64,000 nucleotides of DNA from Cyrtodaria siliqua (GCA_037043455.1 JAWPHD010002642.1:62001-126000), one strand, 5' to 3'. Shown: positions 1 through 12,482, numbered from the stretch's first letter. Translations and numbers: made by a program. Notes: generated by a model not told the origin, from the sequence alone.

Positions 1-1460
1 GCTCCGCCTTCCCACCCCCCACCCCCCCTCCCCCACACGAAACTTGGTTTTCCTTTTTTTACATATTTCTGTGTTGTTTTGGTCAGTTCTTACACATATA
101 GCTAAGTTGTCCACTCCCCGCATCACCCACTCTCGAAACTGTTCTTTTGTACATATTTCTGTGTGGTTTTGGTCAATTCTTACACATAGTTATGTTGACC
201 CCAGAACCCCTCCCCCATCCCACGCCTTTCCACCCCCACCTCCCCAACCTCCAGCCCCGAACACTCGTAACTTGATATTTTTATTTTTTTTTACATATTT
301 CTCAGTTGGTTAGGTCAATTCTTACACATATACCTATGTTGTCCCCCAACTCCCCACCACTGCCCCACCCCACAACCCCGACCCCACCGTTTTTTTTTAC
401 ATATTTCTGTGTTGTTTTATTTCAATTTTTACACATATAGCTATGTTGACCCCCCTCCCGCCACCACGCCCTCCGATACCGCACCCCCCCCCCCACGCCC
501 CGCCTTACCACCCCATCTCACCCCCCCCACTACTCAAAACTCGATTTTTCTTTTTTTACGAATTTCTATGTTGTTTTGGTCAGTTCTTACACATATAGCT
601 ATGTTGCTTCCCTCTCCCTAACGAAACTGTTTTTTTGTACATATTTCTGTGTGTTTTTTGTCAATTCTTACACATAGGTATGTTGCCACCAGCACTCCCG
701 CCTTCCCACCCCTCCTCCCCCCACCTCCCGCCACCCACACTCGATACTTGATATATTTTTTTTACATATTTCTGTGTTGTTTTAGTTCAATTTTACACAT
801 ATAGCTATGTTGCCCCCCCCCCCCACCGCCACCACGCCCTCCGATCCCGTCCCCCGCCCCGCCTTACCACCCCCATCTCACCCTCCCACTACTCGAAACT
901 CGATTTTTCTTTTTTTTACGAATTTCTGTGCTGTTTTGATCAATTCTTACACATATAGCTATGTTGCCCCCTCCCCCACGCCTTCCCCACCTCCACCATC
1001 TACCCCCCCCCCCGCCTCCCCCCGCCTCCCACTCGAAACTCTTTTTTTTTTTTTACATATTTCTGTGTTGTTTTGCTCAATTCTTACACATATAGCTATG
1101 TTTCCCACCCACCCCATTCCTTCCGCCCCCGCCTTCCCACTCGATTTTTCTTACATAAAACATATAGCTATGTATGCTATCCTCACAGACTCGGAATTCA
1201 ATTTTTTTATTATTATTTAGTTTTTTACATATTTTTGTGTGTGTTGTGTCAATTGTTACACATGTATCAATGTTACCCCCGCACATCCCATCCTATCCAT
1301 ACCCCCACCCCATCATCACCACCACCTGAATGTATTTTTTTTATATAATATTATGTCTGTGTTGTTTTATTTTATCAAATCTACACCTATATAAATGCGC
1401 CTCCCCCACCACCTTCCCACACACCCCATACCCCCCCCCCCCCCCACAACCCATTGGTTT
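1..1460. repeat. Degenerate C/T-rich tandem array
   Basis: About ten imperfect units, each with an ACATATTTCTGTGTTGTTTT-like block, then TTCTTACACATATAGCTATG, then a long C-rich tract and a T run. The conserved ACACATATAGCTATGTTG core recurs near 92, 325, 430, 591, 797, 951 and 1087, so spacing is irregular (about 80-160 bp). The plus strand is almost pure pyrimidine over long stretches, and short open frames here are compositional artefacts. The array continues off the left edge of the window. Confidence 0.85.
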
Positions 1461-1917
1461 ATGGGCTCCCCTCCCATGAAGGAGAGGGGAGGGAATTGTG
1501 TTCATTTTATCTTCCATTATTTGGATTTTAAAATTCTAATTTGAACGCAATCATTTGCACATAAAACAATTTAGATTAAATTCAGATACACAGATGAAAT
1601 ATCAATTAACAAATTGCAAGATATCCCCTCCCTTCCCGAGTTGCCTTTCGATAACAATTTTCTTTAAAATGACAGCCATGTTGGATTACAACTGATAAAA
1701 TTAAATACAATTTCATACCCTGACCCAAATTTACTATAATTTATGAGATTCTAACAATAATTTTATATCGGCCCGAGTTTCTATATTCCCGCCGCGCCCC
1801 CCAACCCCACCACCACATGGTTTTTAGCCTTGTTTTCCGATGGTATATACTGGCTGTATAAGTTATAGTTGAGCTGTGCTGTTCTCCGACAGCTCTTGTT
1901 AATTATTGTTTTCTGAT
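1461..1917. other. Intergenic, no gene seen
   Basis: AT-rich unique-looking sequence between two tandem arrays. I see no coding pattern or recognisable element. Confidence 0.6.
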
Positions 1918-2925
1918 AGTGAATTGCTCAATGACACAAAACACATACTTGATCATAGTGCAGTGCTCAATGAACGAAACACGTACTTGATCATAGTGCA
2001 GTGCTCAATGACACAAAACACATACTTGATCATAGTGCAGTGCTCAATGAACGAAACACGTACTTGATCATAGTGCAGTGCTCAATGAACGAAACACGTA
2101 CTTGATCATAGTGCAATGCTCAATGACACAAAACACGTACTTGATCATAGTGCAGTACTCAATGACACAAAACACGTACTTGAGCATAGTGCAGTGCTCA
2201 ATGACACAAAACACATACTTGATCATAGTGCAGTGCTCAATGAACGAAACACATACTTGATCATAGTGCAGTGCTCAATGAACGAAACACGTACTTGATC
2301 ATAGTGCAGTGCGCAATGACACACAACACGTACTTGATCATAGTGCAGTGCTCAATGACACAAAACACGTACGTGATCCTAGTGCAGTGTTCAATGAACA
2401 AAACACGTACTTGATCATAGTGCAGTGCTCAATGACACAAAACACGTACTTGATCATAGTGCAGTGCTCAATGACACAAAACACGTACTTGATCATAGTG
2501 CAGTGCTCAATTAACGAAACACGTACTTTATCATAGTGCAGTGCTCAATGACACAAATCACGTACTTGATCATAGTGCAGTGCTCAATGACACAAAACAC
2601 GTACTTGATCATAGTGCAGTGCTCAATGAACGAAACACGTACTTGATCATAGTGCAGTGCTCAGTGACACAAAACACGTACTTGATCATAGTGCAGTGCT
2701 CAATGACACAAAACACGTACTTGATCATAGTGCAGTGCTCAATGAATGAAACACGTACTTGATCATAGTGCAGTGCTCAATGAACGAAGCACATACTTGA
2801 TCATAGTGCAGTGCTCAATGAACGAAACACGTACTTGATCATAGTGCAGTGCGCAATGACACACAACACGTACTTGATCATAGTGCAGGGCTCAATGACA
2901 CAAAACACGTACTTGATCATTACTG
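1918..2925 (+). repeat. 38/39-bp minisatellite with two interleaved unit types
   Basis: About 26 head-to-tail units of TGCTCAATGA...TACTTGATCATAGTGCAG. Type A is 39 bp and reads ...TGACACAAAACAC; type B is 38 bp and reads ...TGAACGAAACAC. Unit starts include 1925 (A), 1964 (B), 2002 (A), 2041 (B), 2079 (B), 2117 (A), through to 2889 (A). Because 39 is divisible by 3 and 38 is not, runs of A units keep a frame open until a B unit shifts it, which explains the 60-75 residue open frames. No unique spacers occur, so it is not a CRISPR array. Confidence 0.95.
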
Positions 2926-2984
2926 GTAGTTTTGGAAACCTAAGTTGCAATTATATATTACTAGACGTTTAGCACTAGCAGTAG

Positions 2985-3265
2985 ATGTTTCTTATATGAA
3001 ATAAGAATCATATAAGAAGCATATGCAAATCATATAACAGTTGACATATTTATTTTGTGAACATATATAAACAATGTGTGCGTTTTAAAAAGGAAACGTT
3101 AATTTATTCTTATATACAAATTATATGAAACTCCTATTATATACCTATCATATGAACGGATTTATATGATAATTATATGTGGGTGCTTTTATATAAGAAG
3201 CCTATGAGAATCATATAATTCTCGTATCAGAATACAATCATATGTTTCTTATATATGGCAAAATA
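2985..3265. repeat. AT-rich ATATAAGAA/CATATGA repeat block
   Basis: Repeated short motifs such as TTATATGA, ATATAAGAAGC and AATCATATAA on both strands give many small inverted repeats. It may be a decayed foldback MITE. There is no coding content. Confidence 0.5.
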
Positions 3266-3504
3266 GCCTATGAAGCTTATCGAAATTGGATGTCATTTTG
3301 TAATAAAGATGGCACAATGAAGATTTTATATATTACAAATGACATTAGGTTTCAAAGCCATTGATGGTACAAATTTGTGAATACATGGCAACAGTGCTAA
3401 TGATACATGAGTTTAATATATACAATGCGTTTTTCTAACAACATACAGAGAACGCAGTTTTAATATAATCGAATGATACATATAACAACAGTCGATAAAC
3501 ATAG

Positions 3505-4100
3505 ATATAAAAATCGAACAGGAAAAGCAGCATTCAAAGACGACAGCCAACCACAAACACACACAGAAACAAATAACTTTAAAAATTAATAAAAGGCCCA
3601 AATAAGACATCACAAACACAAAAGGGTTGACAATGGGGCTACCGCCTTGGTACGGTCAGTGGCAAAAAAGGCTGCTGGGGGTTTAAACCAGGTTCTAGGG
3701 TGCACCAAACCTCACGGGACAGTGTAAATGAAGAAATCCCCGCCATGAACTATTCTCTAACAAATAAGGCATCAGTAATAGGTAATGTAAGTAAAACACA
3801 AAGATGCTAGTGTATATATGAATACAAAACAAGAATAGCATAGAAAGCCACAAAGAAGGTACTCAATGACTTGGCAGAAGCCAGAGCAACGCAACAAGAG
3901 AATACACCATTGAGGGCAGGACAAGACAAGACTGCAGACAAACATCAAACGTCACAGTCCTTTTGGGCTTTAGGTAGACGTCATCATAGGGTCCACAGCC
4001 TGTCCGGTCATCGCACAATCAAAGAGGAAAGCATAGTGGCGAACTGTAAATGGGTTCACCACAAAGCATGCAGTGCGTTGCAAAAGGATCAGCTCGTTTT
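3505..4100 (-). mobile_element. RT retroelement 3' end, copy 1
   Basis: Minus-strand copy of the commonest dispersed element in the window. It carries the 3' UTR blocks seen in all copies, such as GGGTTGACAATGGGGCTACC, TTTAAACCAGGTTCTAGGGT and CACCAAACCTCAC. Upstream (3960-4095) is the last part of the reverse-transcriptase frame, matching the ...CTMTGQAVDP... tail of the 53-kb copy. It is 5' truncated. Its 3' tail has GCATTCAA...ACAGCCAACCACAAAC, the sequence that resembles the 25.5-kb minisatellite monomer. Confidence 0.75.
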
Positions 4101-5473
4101 AAAATAGTTACACTATTAATGTTCACTGTATGCGAATAAGGATATTATACTATTACATTTCGCATCATATAGAAGTTAAGTGTTTCGCTAGTAATATCAA
4201 TCGACACAGTTTGTACATTCAAACTGACTTAAGAATACATAACTTAAGTATAGGCAAAGATAAAATCAAGCACGATTAAGAGTGATTCATCAGCTTTTTT
4301 ATTTATAGGCTTTAAAACTGAATTCACTTAATTGACGATTACATGTTTTCTGTTTCCTGATGTTATGTGGAATTGAATACATTTAAAATGTTTAGTATGT
4401 TTCAGTAATCTAGTAATGCTACACTTTCGTTCTTTTAAAGGTGTTCTATTTGGACTTTACCATCTACCAGCTCCGATCTTTAGTCTATGCGATGATACAC
4501 GTAATTTCGTAAAGGCGTGACAACATTTAGATATATGTATTTTATTAATATACTGAACCAAACAGCTAACGCACCAGTAGACAATACCTTTAATATCTCA
4601 ATAATAGCAATCATTTCATTCTTAACGAGACAAATATCTTGTCAATAAGGACTGTAAATCATTCAAAACAACTGTCTCCAACCGTACCAGCCGACATATA
4701 ATAAGTTCATACATTACTTGTGCGTTAGCTGTTTGGTTGTGAATTTAAATGAGTTATATTTATGTAGAATATTGATCTGCTAGAAGTGTGTTTTCGTTTA
4801 TGCCAGTTGTGTATGTATTCATCATTCAATCTCTGTTTTGTCATTGACACAACTGCAGTTTGGTTTCTAATCTTTTAATTAACACAAGCTACACAAATTT
4901 AAAAAAAAACGATATCAGGTTACTTAACTGAGATACCTAACTTATTAGAAAAACGTTCAACATCTTATAATGTCACTTTGTATATTAAGTTCACATAAAT
5001 CTTTTTCTGGACAAAGTAATATTTTAATCATTTTTAACAATCAAAACGTCACGTCTACTAGGGAAACAAATTCTACCTAATTCACCACAAATAAAATGTT
5101 TAACATCTAAAAGTGTTTTACAAAATTATAGATTCACATCTTCAGTCTTGGAAGCCTGCATAAAGCCCTAAACATCACTGTCTCAATTTTAAAATAGGGT
5201 TTACAGTCTTATCTAAGAGATATAATTTGTGTTACGCTACAATAAATGCAAATGTATGTAAGTACTTTTTTAAGTAATTTCTTTGTTGAGATTGGCCAGC
5301 ACGAGTTGTTTGAGATTCGGCAAAAGATCCAACAGAAACATCATATATTTAAGTATGATAATTTGTTTACAATATTTTTGAAAATAATTTGAGAACAGAT
5401 TTAACCCAGTTTGAAGTTCTTTCGCAGAATTACCGAGGATATAAGATAAAACGTCTTAAAAGTATTGATATCC
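4101..5473. other. Intergenic, no gene seen
   Basis: AT-rich sequence without long frames, RNA genes or repeats I can identify. Confidence 0.55.
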
Positions 5474-5750
5474 ATTACGTGGCCAAGCTTTAATACCATT
5501 AATCGATGGGAAAGCTTATATTATAAGAATTTTATAACGGAAATTTCGACACAAAAACACGTTTAAAAACATTTATTTTCTAAAAAAATGAGATAACCTA
5601 TTTGAAATTACCTATTAAATGTTTTAATTTTACATATGCAAACTTTTTAAGCCGAAATTACGATTTTATTTCATACCCGAGCCAACTCGTTTTCGCTTCT
5701 TGGAGAAGGGGTTGGATGGGGTATGCAAGTTAATACTCGGACAACGTAAT
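5474..5750 (+). mobile_element. TIR MITE (ATTACGTGGTCC family), copy 1
   Basis: A 277-bp element with terminal ATTACGTGGCC and GGACAACGTAAT. Its internal blocks (TTATAACGGAAATTTCGAC, GATAACCT, AATTACCTATTAAATG, GGGGTTGGATGGGGTATG) recur in three other copies at 22.7, 30.6 and 52.4 kb. It is non-coding and presumably mobilised by a transposase elsewhere. Confidence 0.75.
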
Positions 5751-5865
5751 GTGAACCTTCCACACGGTTACCTAAAATTGATCTTCTATATCATGTAAAA
5801 TCATTGTAATAAGTAAAAGACATTCATAATTCATCACTTACTTAACTATAATGCTTAACGCTTGA

Positions 5866-6325
5866 ATTAACTCTTGCATTTGTCCTCTTGTTGTTATAGT
5901 TTCTGCCAAGTGATTGAGTACTTGCTTTGTGGCTTTCTAGGAATTTGTTTTTATATTCATATTTGCATGATCACTTTTGTGCTATACATATATTGCCTAT
6001 TAATAATGTATTGTTTGTTAGAGAATAAAACCTGGCGGGGATATCTGTATTTACACTGTTCCGTTTTACTGGGATGACAATAGGGTAAGAATGTGGTTTG
6101 GGGCACCCTAGAACCTGGTTTAAACCCCAAGCGGCTCTTGTTGCCACTGACCGTTCCAAAGCGGTAGCCCTACTGTCAACCCTTTATGTATGTGTTGTGT
6201 CTTGCCTTTTATTTATCTTTAAAATTGTTGTTTGTTCCTATGCTCACTATTGGCTGACTGTGGTCCAGCCATGCTGCATTTCCTCTTCGACTTTTATATC
6301 TACTTTTGAGGATATGCAACCTTTC
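5866..6325 (+). mobile_element. RT retroelement 3' UTR, copy 2
   Basis: Plus-strand copy starting in the 3' UTR (TTCTGCCAAGTGATTGAGTA, GTGGCTTTCTAGG). It continues through GGTTTAAACCCC, CACTGACCGTTCCAA and GGTAGCCCTACTGTCAACCC, and ends at CATGCTGCATTTCCT...CGACTTTTAT. No RT coding remains. Confidence 0.75.
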
Positions 6326-6329
6326 CCAA

Positions 6330-6747
6330 GTTGAATAAGTTAATACTATAAATTATCAGATGCAACTTTATCAAATGCTTTCGTAAAATCTATGAAAGCA
6401 CAATACAGTTTATTTCTCTGCTAAAGTATGCACGATATGAGCCCATGTAACACAAAGATATTCAATAACATGGTCAGTCTCTTTTATGTTATATATTCTG
6501 TGTTGAATTATAGAAATTTCCCAGTTTGAGAAAATCTATAACATAATATCCCTTCCTCTACTGTGCTATCTCGCCTAGTGTGCAAGATAGCACAGCAGCC
6601 AAATGTTATGAACTTAACGAAAGACGTCACGATATTACGTCATAAATTGACGTCATGATATTACTCCTCGCTGTCGCCAAAGGAGTGTCAGAAGAAGGAA
6701 TACTTGTGTCAAGCGACGATTGGAAAGAAATTCCTCACAGAATATAT
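6330..6747. other. Intergenic; CRE-like sites
   Basis: No gene seen. Around 6625-6665 three ACGTCA/TGACGT sites are clustered, which formally resemble cAMP-response elements. No promoter or transcript evidence accompanies them. Confidence 0.4.
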
Positions 6748-6928
6748 ATTATATAGTTTAATTAACATTTTTGTCGTGATATGGAAAATAAATCACTCGT
6801 GAGAAATATTCTTGCGATATAGAAACTCGTGCGAAACCGCACTCGTTTCTATATCGCAAGAATCTTTCTCACTCAGGAATTATTTCCCGTATCACTTCAA
6901 CAATGTTAATTAAACTCTATATACAGGA
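6748..6928. repeat. Near-perfect palindrome of about 180 bp
   Basis: The left arm (TATAGTTTAATTAACA...GTGATATGGAAAATAA... CTTGCGATATAGAAACTCGT) is the inverted counterpart of the right arm (ACTCGTTTCTATATCGCAAG...TTATTTCCCGTATCAC...TGTTAATTAAACT). Arms are about 85 bp each around a centre near 6837 with almost no loop. It is typical of a foldback MITE; no coding. Confidence 0.85.
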
Positions 6929-7555
6929 TTAGTTGGTGCAATTCCAGCTGATTGGAAAGCACGCATGAGGAATAATGATAATAAGATCACGAATACAATC
7001 AATAAAAACGTTAGTAAACTCAAAACTGCCAAACAGGTAAATCAAACTTTCTATCCTCAGTTTTTGAAGTCTGTAGTTAACATTTTAAATAATTCTCAAA
7101 TAAAATGGCAAAATGGATTTGGAATATGTATTAACTATTGAGGATTGGACAATGCTATATAGGCTACCATTCAGTGTAACAGATGACTCATATCTTCAAT
7201 ATGGTGGCATATTTCTGCCACGAGATAGCTAGATAATTTATAGTGTATTTTTCGCGATAATGTTACATTTTCTCTTTCATTTTCAACACTTTTATCTAAC
7301 AAAACTTGCTGCGATATTGCCCACTTCTGTCATCACGTTTGCATATGCAGTCCGAAATATGTTGTGATGTAAGCTGTGCTAAATGTTTGTGAATCAATAT
7401 GTTTATTGCTTTGAATTTACAGCTGGAAGGAGGGTAAATCCATTCCACAAATTAATGAAGTCATATTTTACTATAGTAGCAGTTAGACCATAATGCTTCC
7501 ATACATGTACTGTATATAAATGTTTGTACACTTGATACTGAAATAAATATTTAAA
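6929..7555. other. Intergenic, no gene seen
   Basis: No recognisable feature. Confidence 0.5.
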
Positions 7556-7780
7556 AAAAGGCCGCTGTGGAGTTTAAACCAGGTGCACCAAACCTCACCC
7601 TACTGTCATCCCCTTAACACGATACAGATTAAATAAAGAACCCCCCGTCATGCTATATCCTCTAATAAAATAGGCAGCACTAATAGGCAATATAACACAA
7701 ATGAATCATTGTTATATGCATAAAAAGCCTAGAAAGCGACAAAGTAAGTAATCAAGGACTTGGCAGAACCAAACAAAATC
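7556..7780 (-). mobile_element. RT retroelement 3' UTR fragment, copy 3
   Basis: Short minus-strand fragment with GGCCGCTGTGGAGTTTAAAC, GGTGCACCAAACCTCACC, a divergent AATAGGCAATATAA block and GACTTGGCAGAACC. Both ends of the family consensus are missing. Confidence 0.65.
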
Positions 7781-8400
7781 CCGATTTAGGTATTATCGCA
7801 CGTCTGTGATCCAATTTCAAATAAGTTTATGTGGTAATTAATTCAATGTACTTTTTTAACATAAAACACAAAAGACTTTCCACATCTTTGTTAACAATCA
7901 ACACCAACTGGTCTGTTGATAACGTGTGTTAATGGATATTACAATTCATCACAAGCTCTTCTTTAATTCTTTTATATCACGTATCGTTACCACAACATCA
8001 AGCAATTACTAGTGTCTTTGAAGTCTTCATGCGAGATCCTATTCAATAATTGTTTTTTCTGAATTTAATCGTAAATTAATTTGAAGGCAAATGACGTTGA
8101 AATACAAATTTATCTCCAATCGATATACGAACTCCAACTTGAACATCTGATAAGAAATGACATCAAAGTATTTTTAGGAGACATCTACTAGTTTCATTTC
8201 TGTAATGGAAATATAACTTCGGGAGTTTTAATAAGTGTATCAACGTTTATTAATATGTCCTGCTAACTTTACCAAAACAAAGCAGAGACTAAAGATTTCC
8301 CTCTGAAATACAGAAGTAGAGAACAAAGAAATATCTTGAAAAACATACGCAAAAAACATACTTATTCTTCTGAACAAAACATCTCTAAATACATGATGGC
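7781..8400. other. Intergenic, no gene seen
   Basis: No recognisable feature. Confidence 0.5.
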
Positions 8401-8407
8401 GTATAAT

Positions 8408-8535
8408 TATGGAAGTCCAGGAGGGCCATTTTGACTTCGCTCTTCGTACTTATGACTTGCATCTTCGGACTTCTGTATTATGACTTAGATGTTAGCAATT
8501 AATTTGGCGCGGTTTATGCTGAACAATTACCGGGA
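8408..8535 (+). repeat. GACTT-rich dispersed repeat, plus copy
   Basis: Begins ATGGAAGTCCAGGAGGGCC, then TTTTGACTTCGCTCTTCG with several GACTT steps, and ends near TTGGCGCGGTTTATGC. An inverted homologue lies at 18400-18555. Non-coding; probably a MITE or SINE fragment. Confidence 0.65.
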
Positions 8536-8590
8536 GGGAAGACTTCATACATGCATTTAAAGTGAACTTGACGCGAGACTGCGTTGTGAC

Positions 8591-8662
8591 AACGCAGTAT
8601 GCCATATTGCTGCAGTATGCCATTTATATGGCTAACTGCAGCAGCTGATGGCATACTGCGTA
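8591..8662. repeat. Two-tier hairpin, 72 nt
   Basis: ACGCAGTATGCCAT (8592-8605) is the exact reverse complement of ATGGCATACTGCGT (8648-8661). Inside, GCTGCAGT...GCCAT pairs with ATGGC...ACTGCAGC around a TTAT loop (13 of 15 positions). The motif GCTGCAGTA recurs at about 8671 and 8741. It could be a MITE tip or a structured RNA. Confidence 0.75.
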
Positions 8663-8759
8663 GTCATAATGCTGCAGTACTACATATGCTTTTTAAGATG
8701 GCTTAGTGCAGCAGTTCCATTGATACGTATCGACGGACTGCTGCAGTATGAAAACGAGA

Positions 8760-11390
8760 TCACTAGCGGGGATTTATTTTTGTTATATCTCAGCATCGAT
8801 CTTCATCAAACATTAAGAGCACCCTCCTCGCATGAAGCAATGACAATACCCTGACAACTTGGTCATTGTGACCTACTTTCACAAAAATATACCCTACGTT
8901 AACCTTTAATTAAGTTCGTTATATTTGTCACTAAATGGTAACATTTTTTTGTTTAAACTTACCATTTCTCAGCATTGCCATGTCCACTTATGCATATTTT
9001 ACGTTTTTATTATAAAATACTCAATAGATCGTTTATTAAAATCATAACGTTATCTTTTCATTTTAACGATTATTAATACGTGCTTTTTAACGAATTCTTC
9101 TTTCAAAGAAGAATTATGTTATAGCGAATGGTCAATCAAATCCGTAGACCGAATATGTCTACTTCCGGTTGCCTAGCTTCCTCCGCTCTAGAAAACTATA
9201 GTCCATGATTTCTTTCAAAATAATTCTCAAGTTCAATCAGCTTATAGTCTGTATTCGTTTACTATTATTTGTGTATAGTTTCAATAAAAAGCATTCTTCG
9301 TATATAACAATAATTGGGACATTTATTCTATTTTCATTTTACTAGTAGTTTTTTTTCTCTGAACCACAGGTGACGGAAACAATATATTCTACTATACTAC
9401 TATAAATATAAAGACAAGGCAAACAACGACGATGAACCAGTTTAGTTTGACATAATTATTCTAACTTACACACGTGCGTAGCGAAGAAAACAACAAGTCA
9501 TTAGTTGGTAAATCGATGTTGGTTAAACACATACATATATAGTTTCGGTTTGGGGTAAAGGCCGTACCGTACCGTACCGTACAATCCGAAGTATAACGGA
9601 AATAGCAGGTTCGCGGTACCGAAAAAGTCGAAAGTAGTAATGAATAGTTTGGCTTAACTTTAACAAAATCAGTAGAGATTATCAGTGTAAGTATGATACA
9701 ATATATAAATAACAAAAGATAATATTCAGTTTATATGTATTATTAGAATAATTAGCAGGCATATAATAGATGTAATTATATATAAAACGGTACCGTACAT
9801 ACGTTGAACAGCATATCACAAATAAAGGTTTACTAATATTAAAAAACCCATCACAAACGACCTGGTGTCAAGTTTATTGCACAATACATTAGTTACATTG
9901 CAAGTTTGTAAATTAAAGGTGAATTATAAGATATTAGAAGGGATTCACACATCTTAACGACAGCAGACAAACATGACTAATCAGCAACATTTACACACAA
10001 TACGATTATCGTTAGCCGATTATCGTTAGCTGTCAGTTGTACATACAGTCTATATAACACATTTATATTTTGCATTTTTATTTTAATATGTATTGTTTGT
10101 GATTATAACAATATATAGTTGGGTACCCAGCTGTTTATCGACAGAATTAAATATACTGACCTCGTTTTTTTGTGTTCATCCATGATACACGCTGCACTAT
10201 TGCATATATAATATATAAGAAGACAGTGAAAAAAACGTAAATCATGGACATTGTCTCCCAGATTAACTCAGACACCGCGCATGATATACAATTTGCTTTT
10301 TTTTTACACAGTGAATATGCAAAGTACAGGGTGTAACCTTCAGTAATGGTGTATTAGCTAATATTCTAATTGTGTAGGCAACTTATCCAACGATATAAGC
10401 ACCCAAAACAAAAACCTGTCCAGACTTAAACATCAGGCTTCCATTTGCTTCGGACAGATTTGCTTCGGACAGCAGAATAATTTTCTTAAACAACACATGC
10501 TAGAGAATTCATTAACAGTACTTTCAAGACTGTTATTATATACATACATGATCATACAGTAACACTTGCCGTAGAGCTACAATTTTGCTTTTATCTATCT
10601 TATCAAGCACCGTAACCCATATTCTGTAAGAGACCTCAGTGTTCAAAGCTGTTTACGGGAATTCATTACTATTTAGGAGTATGCATACAGAAGAGAGACC
10701 CTAAAAACTAAAAAAGGATAGAATATCATGAATATAGGAAGTCATTTTCTGATAATTTTATTAATTTCCTTACAATTTGACTTAGTTAGTAGTCATTTTC
10801 GAATAACCGTCGTTCAGTTTATCATACGTCGATACACACAGGGGAGAGACCTTACAGGTGTGATCTGTCTAGTGATCCTATATCCATATTCGTTTGTGTT
10901 TTCAGTACTTTCATTTTATTCAAGTGTCATATTTGTTGTGACTGTTATCAATCATTCATACTTTTCTCATAATGTCAGTAATAATAAAATTAAATTGTAC
11001 TTCGGCGCAAGACTCGCATGAATACACATTGTTTAATTCTTGTTGTATTTATTATTAGTAATCTGAACGAATAAAAGTAGTTCTTTGAATACGCTTTTTT
11101 TTTTCTTTTTTTTTTTTTGTTGTTCTTCAAAATGCCAGTATATCTGGCTAAAAATGTGGTTAATATTGTGACAAACAATAAAATACAGTCAAATCTCCAG
11201 TTATTTTTTGACACGAGTCACTTCATCCCGTGATCTCTAAAAGAAAACAAGAACTACTGTTACCCTTAAGTTTATTAATAACGCCGAAAATGCAATAAAT
11301 CGACAAGCCATTTTACTAAGATAAAGGGCAAATAACTATGCATGAAATTCATGGATGCACTACATAATTGTGTCACTGACATTTGCACTT
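8760..11390. other. Intergenic; short simple repeats only
   Basis: Nothing resembles a gene. Small items are a CCGTA pentanucleotide run (about 9561-9582), a doubled CGATTATCGTTAGC (about 10003-10031) and a T-rich tract near 11095-11120. Confidence 0.5.
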
Positions 11391-11394
11391 GACT

Positions 11395-11885
11395 TTAATT
11401 GTGTATACCAAGATTCAAATGAATATATTGAAACCTTTTGAGGTACTTTGCTCCGAAACATTTCATCTGCTAAATTCAAAATTCCGAGCCAAAATTGTGT
11501 TATGCACATCAACATATGCTGTCAATCATGTATATCAAATTTCAAACCAATATCTTGAAAACTGTTGAAGTAGTTTGCTCCGCAACATGGCATGAGTAAA
11601 ATAAAGTGACTTCAGCACAAGAGCAATAACTCTGCAAGGCATACACTGAGCCGCACCAAATGTGTTCATGCACACCTCCGCTTTATGTCGATCATGTATA
11701 CCAAGTTTGAAATCAATATCTTGAAATCTGTTTCGCTCCACAAGATGCATATCAAGTTTTAAGTGAATATCTTTAGAAATGTAGAAGCAGCTCCACAAAA
11801 TTGCTGCAGATATACAGACCAACTGACCGACCGACCGATCGACCGACTGACCAACAGACCGCCCCCACGGTGACTCCAGTATAAA
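11395..11885. repeat. Cassette repeat (about 130-165 bp) with GACC tail
   Basis: Three imperfect units share a CATGTATACCAAGTTTGAAA / CAATATCTTGAAA core (about 11400, 11528, 11693). They are followed at 11818-11862 by a run of GACC/GACT tetranucleotides. The architecture is the same as the 37-42 kb and 62-64 kb cassette families, but the sequence differs. Confidence 0.65.
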
Positions 11886-12480
11886 AACAAGTGTTTCTGC
11901 GTTATTCTAGAAAATGTCAGTTTACCCGAATTCAATAATCACATGTCTAGACTGAAGTCTTATTTAATTATAATTCCGAAAGCTCGCTTGAACGATATTT
12001 AATCAGATTTCACTACCTAGATTAATTAACCTCATCCCAGTCTTAACCAAACTGACTCAAAATACGTATATTTCAATAAATGCCTGTATAGTTATTTAAA
12101 ATATTATAATTTGTAACTGCTAGCACAACAGAAAGAGGACTCGAAGACCTTATGCAGTATCACAGTATACCATGTGGACAAATACTCCAGACAAAAACGC
12201 CACATCACATAGTGCGTATCTAACAAAAATAAACGATTTACGAACAAAATAAATACGGATAAATAAAAAAAAAAACAATTAAATTACCAAGAACAGTACT
12301 GTTAAGATAACAACATTTCTCTAATAACTGCATAACAAAATAAGCCTCGATCTTGTAAAATCAATAACTTTGACACCAACGTGTCAAACCTATAAAATAG
12401 AGGACACGTCCATGGTCGAATCAGTAGACTGCTTCGCTATGCATGTCCCGGTTCTCTCAAACAAGCCTTAGTCGTGGACT
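11886..12480. other. Intergenic, no gene seen
   Basis: No recognisable gene. 12365-12410 contains a weak third relative of the 12.5-kb direct repeat (ACACCAACGTGTCAA). Confidence 0.45.
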
Positions 12481-12482
12481 GT

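Noticed and set aside
2078..2762. Open frames of 60-75 codons with repeated YLIIVQCSMTQNT-like peptides
   Set aside because: They are translations of the 38/39-bp minisatellite. Frames shift at each 38-bp unit and there is no start context or conservation.
1918..2925. CRISPR-like appearance of regularly spaced repeats
   Set aside because: Units are contiguous with no unique spacers, there are no cas genes, and the context is eukaryotic.
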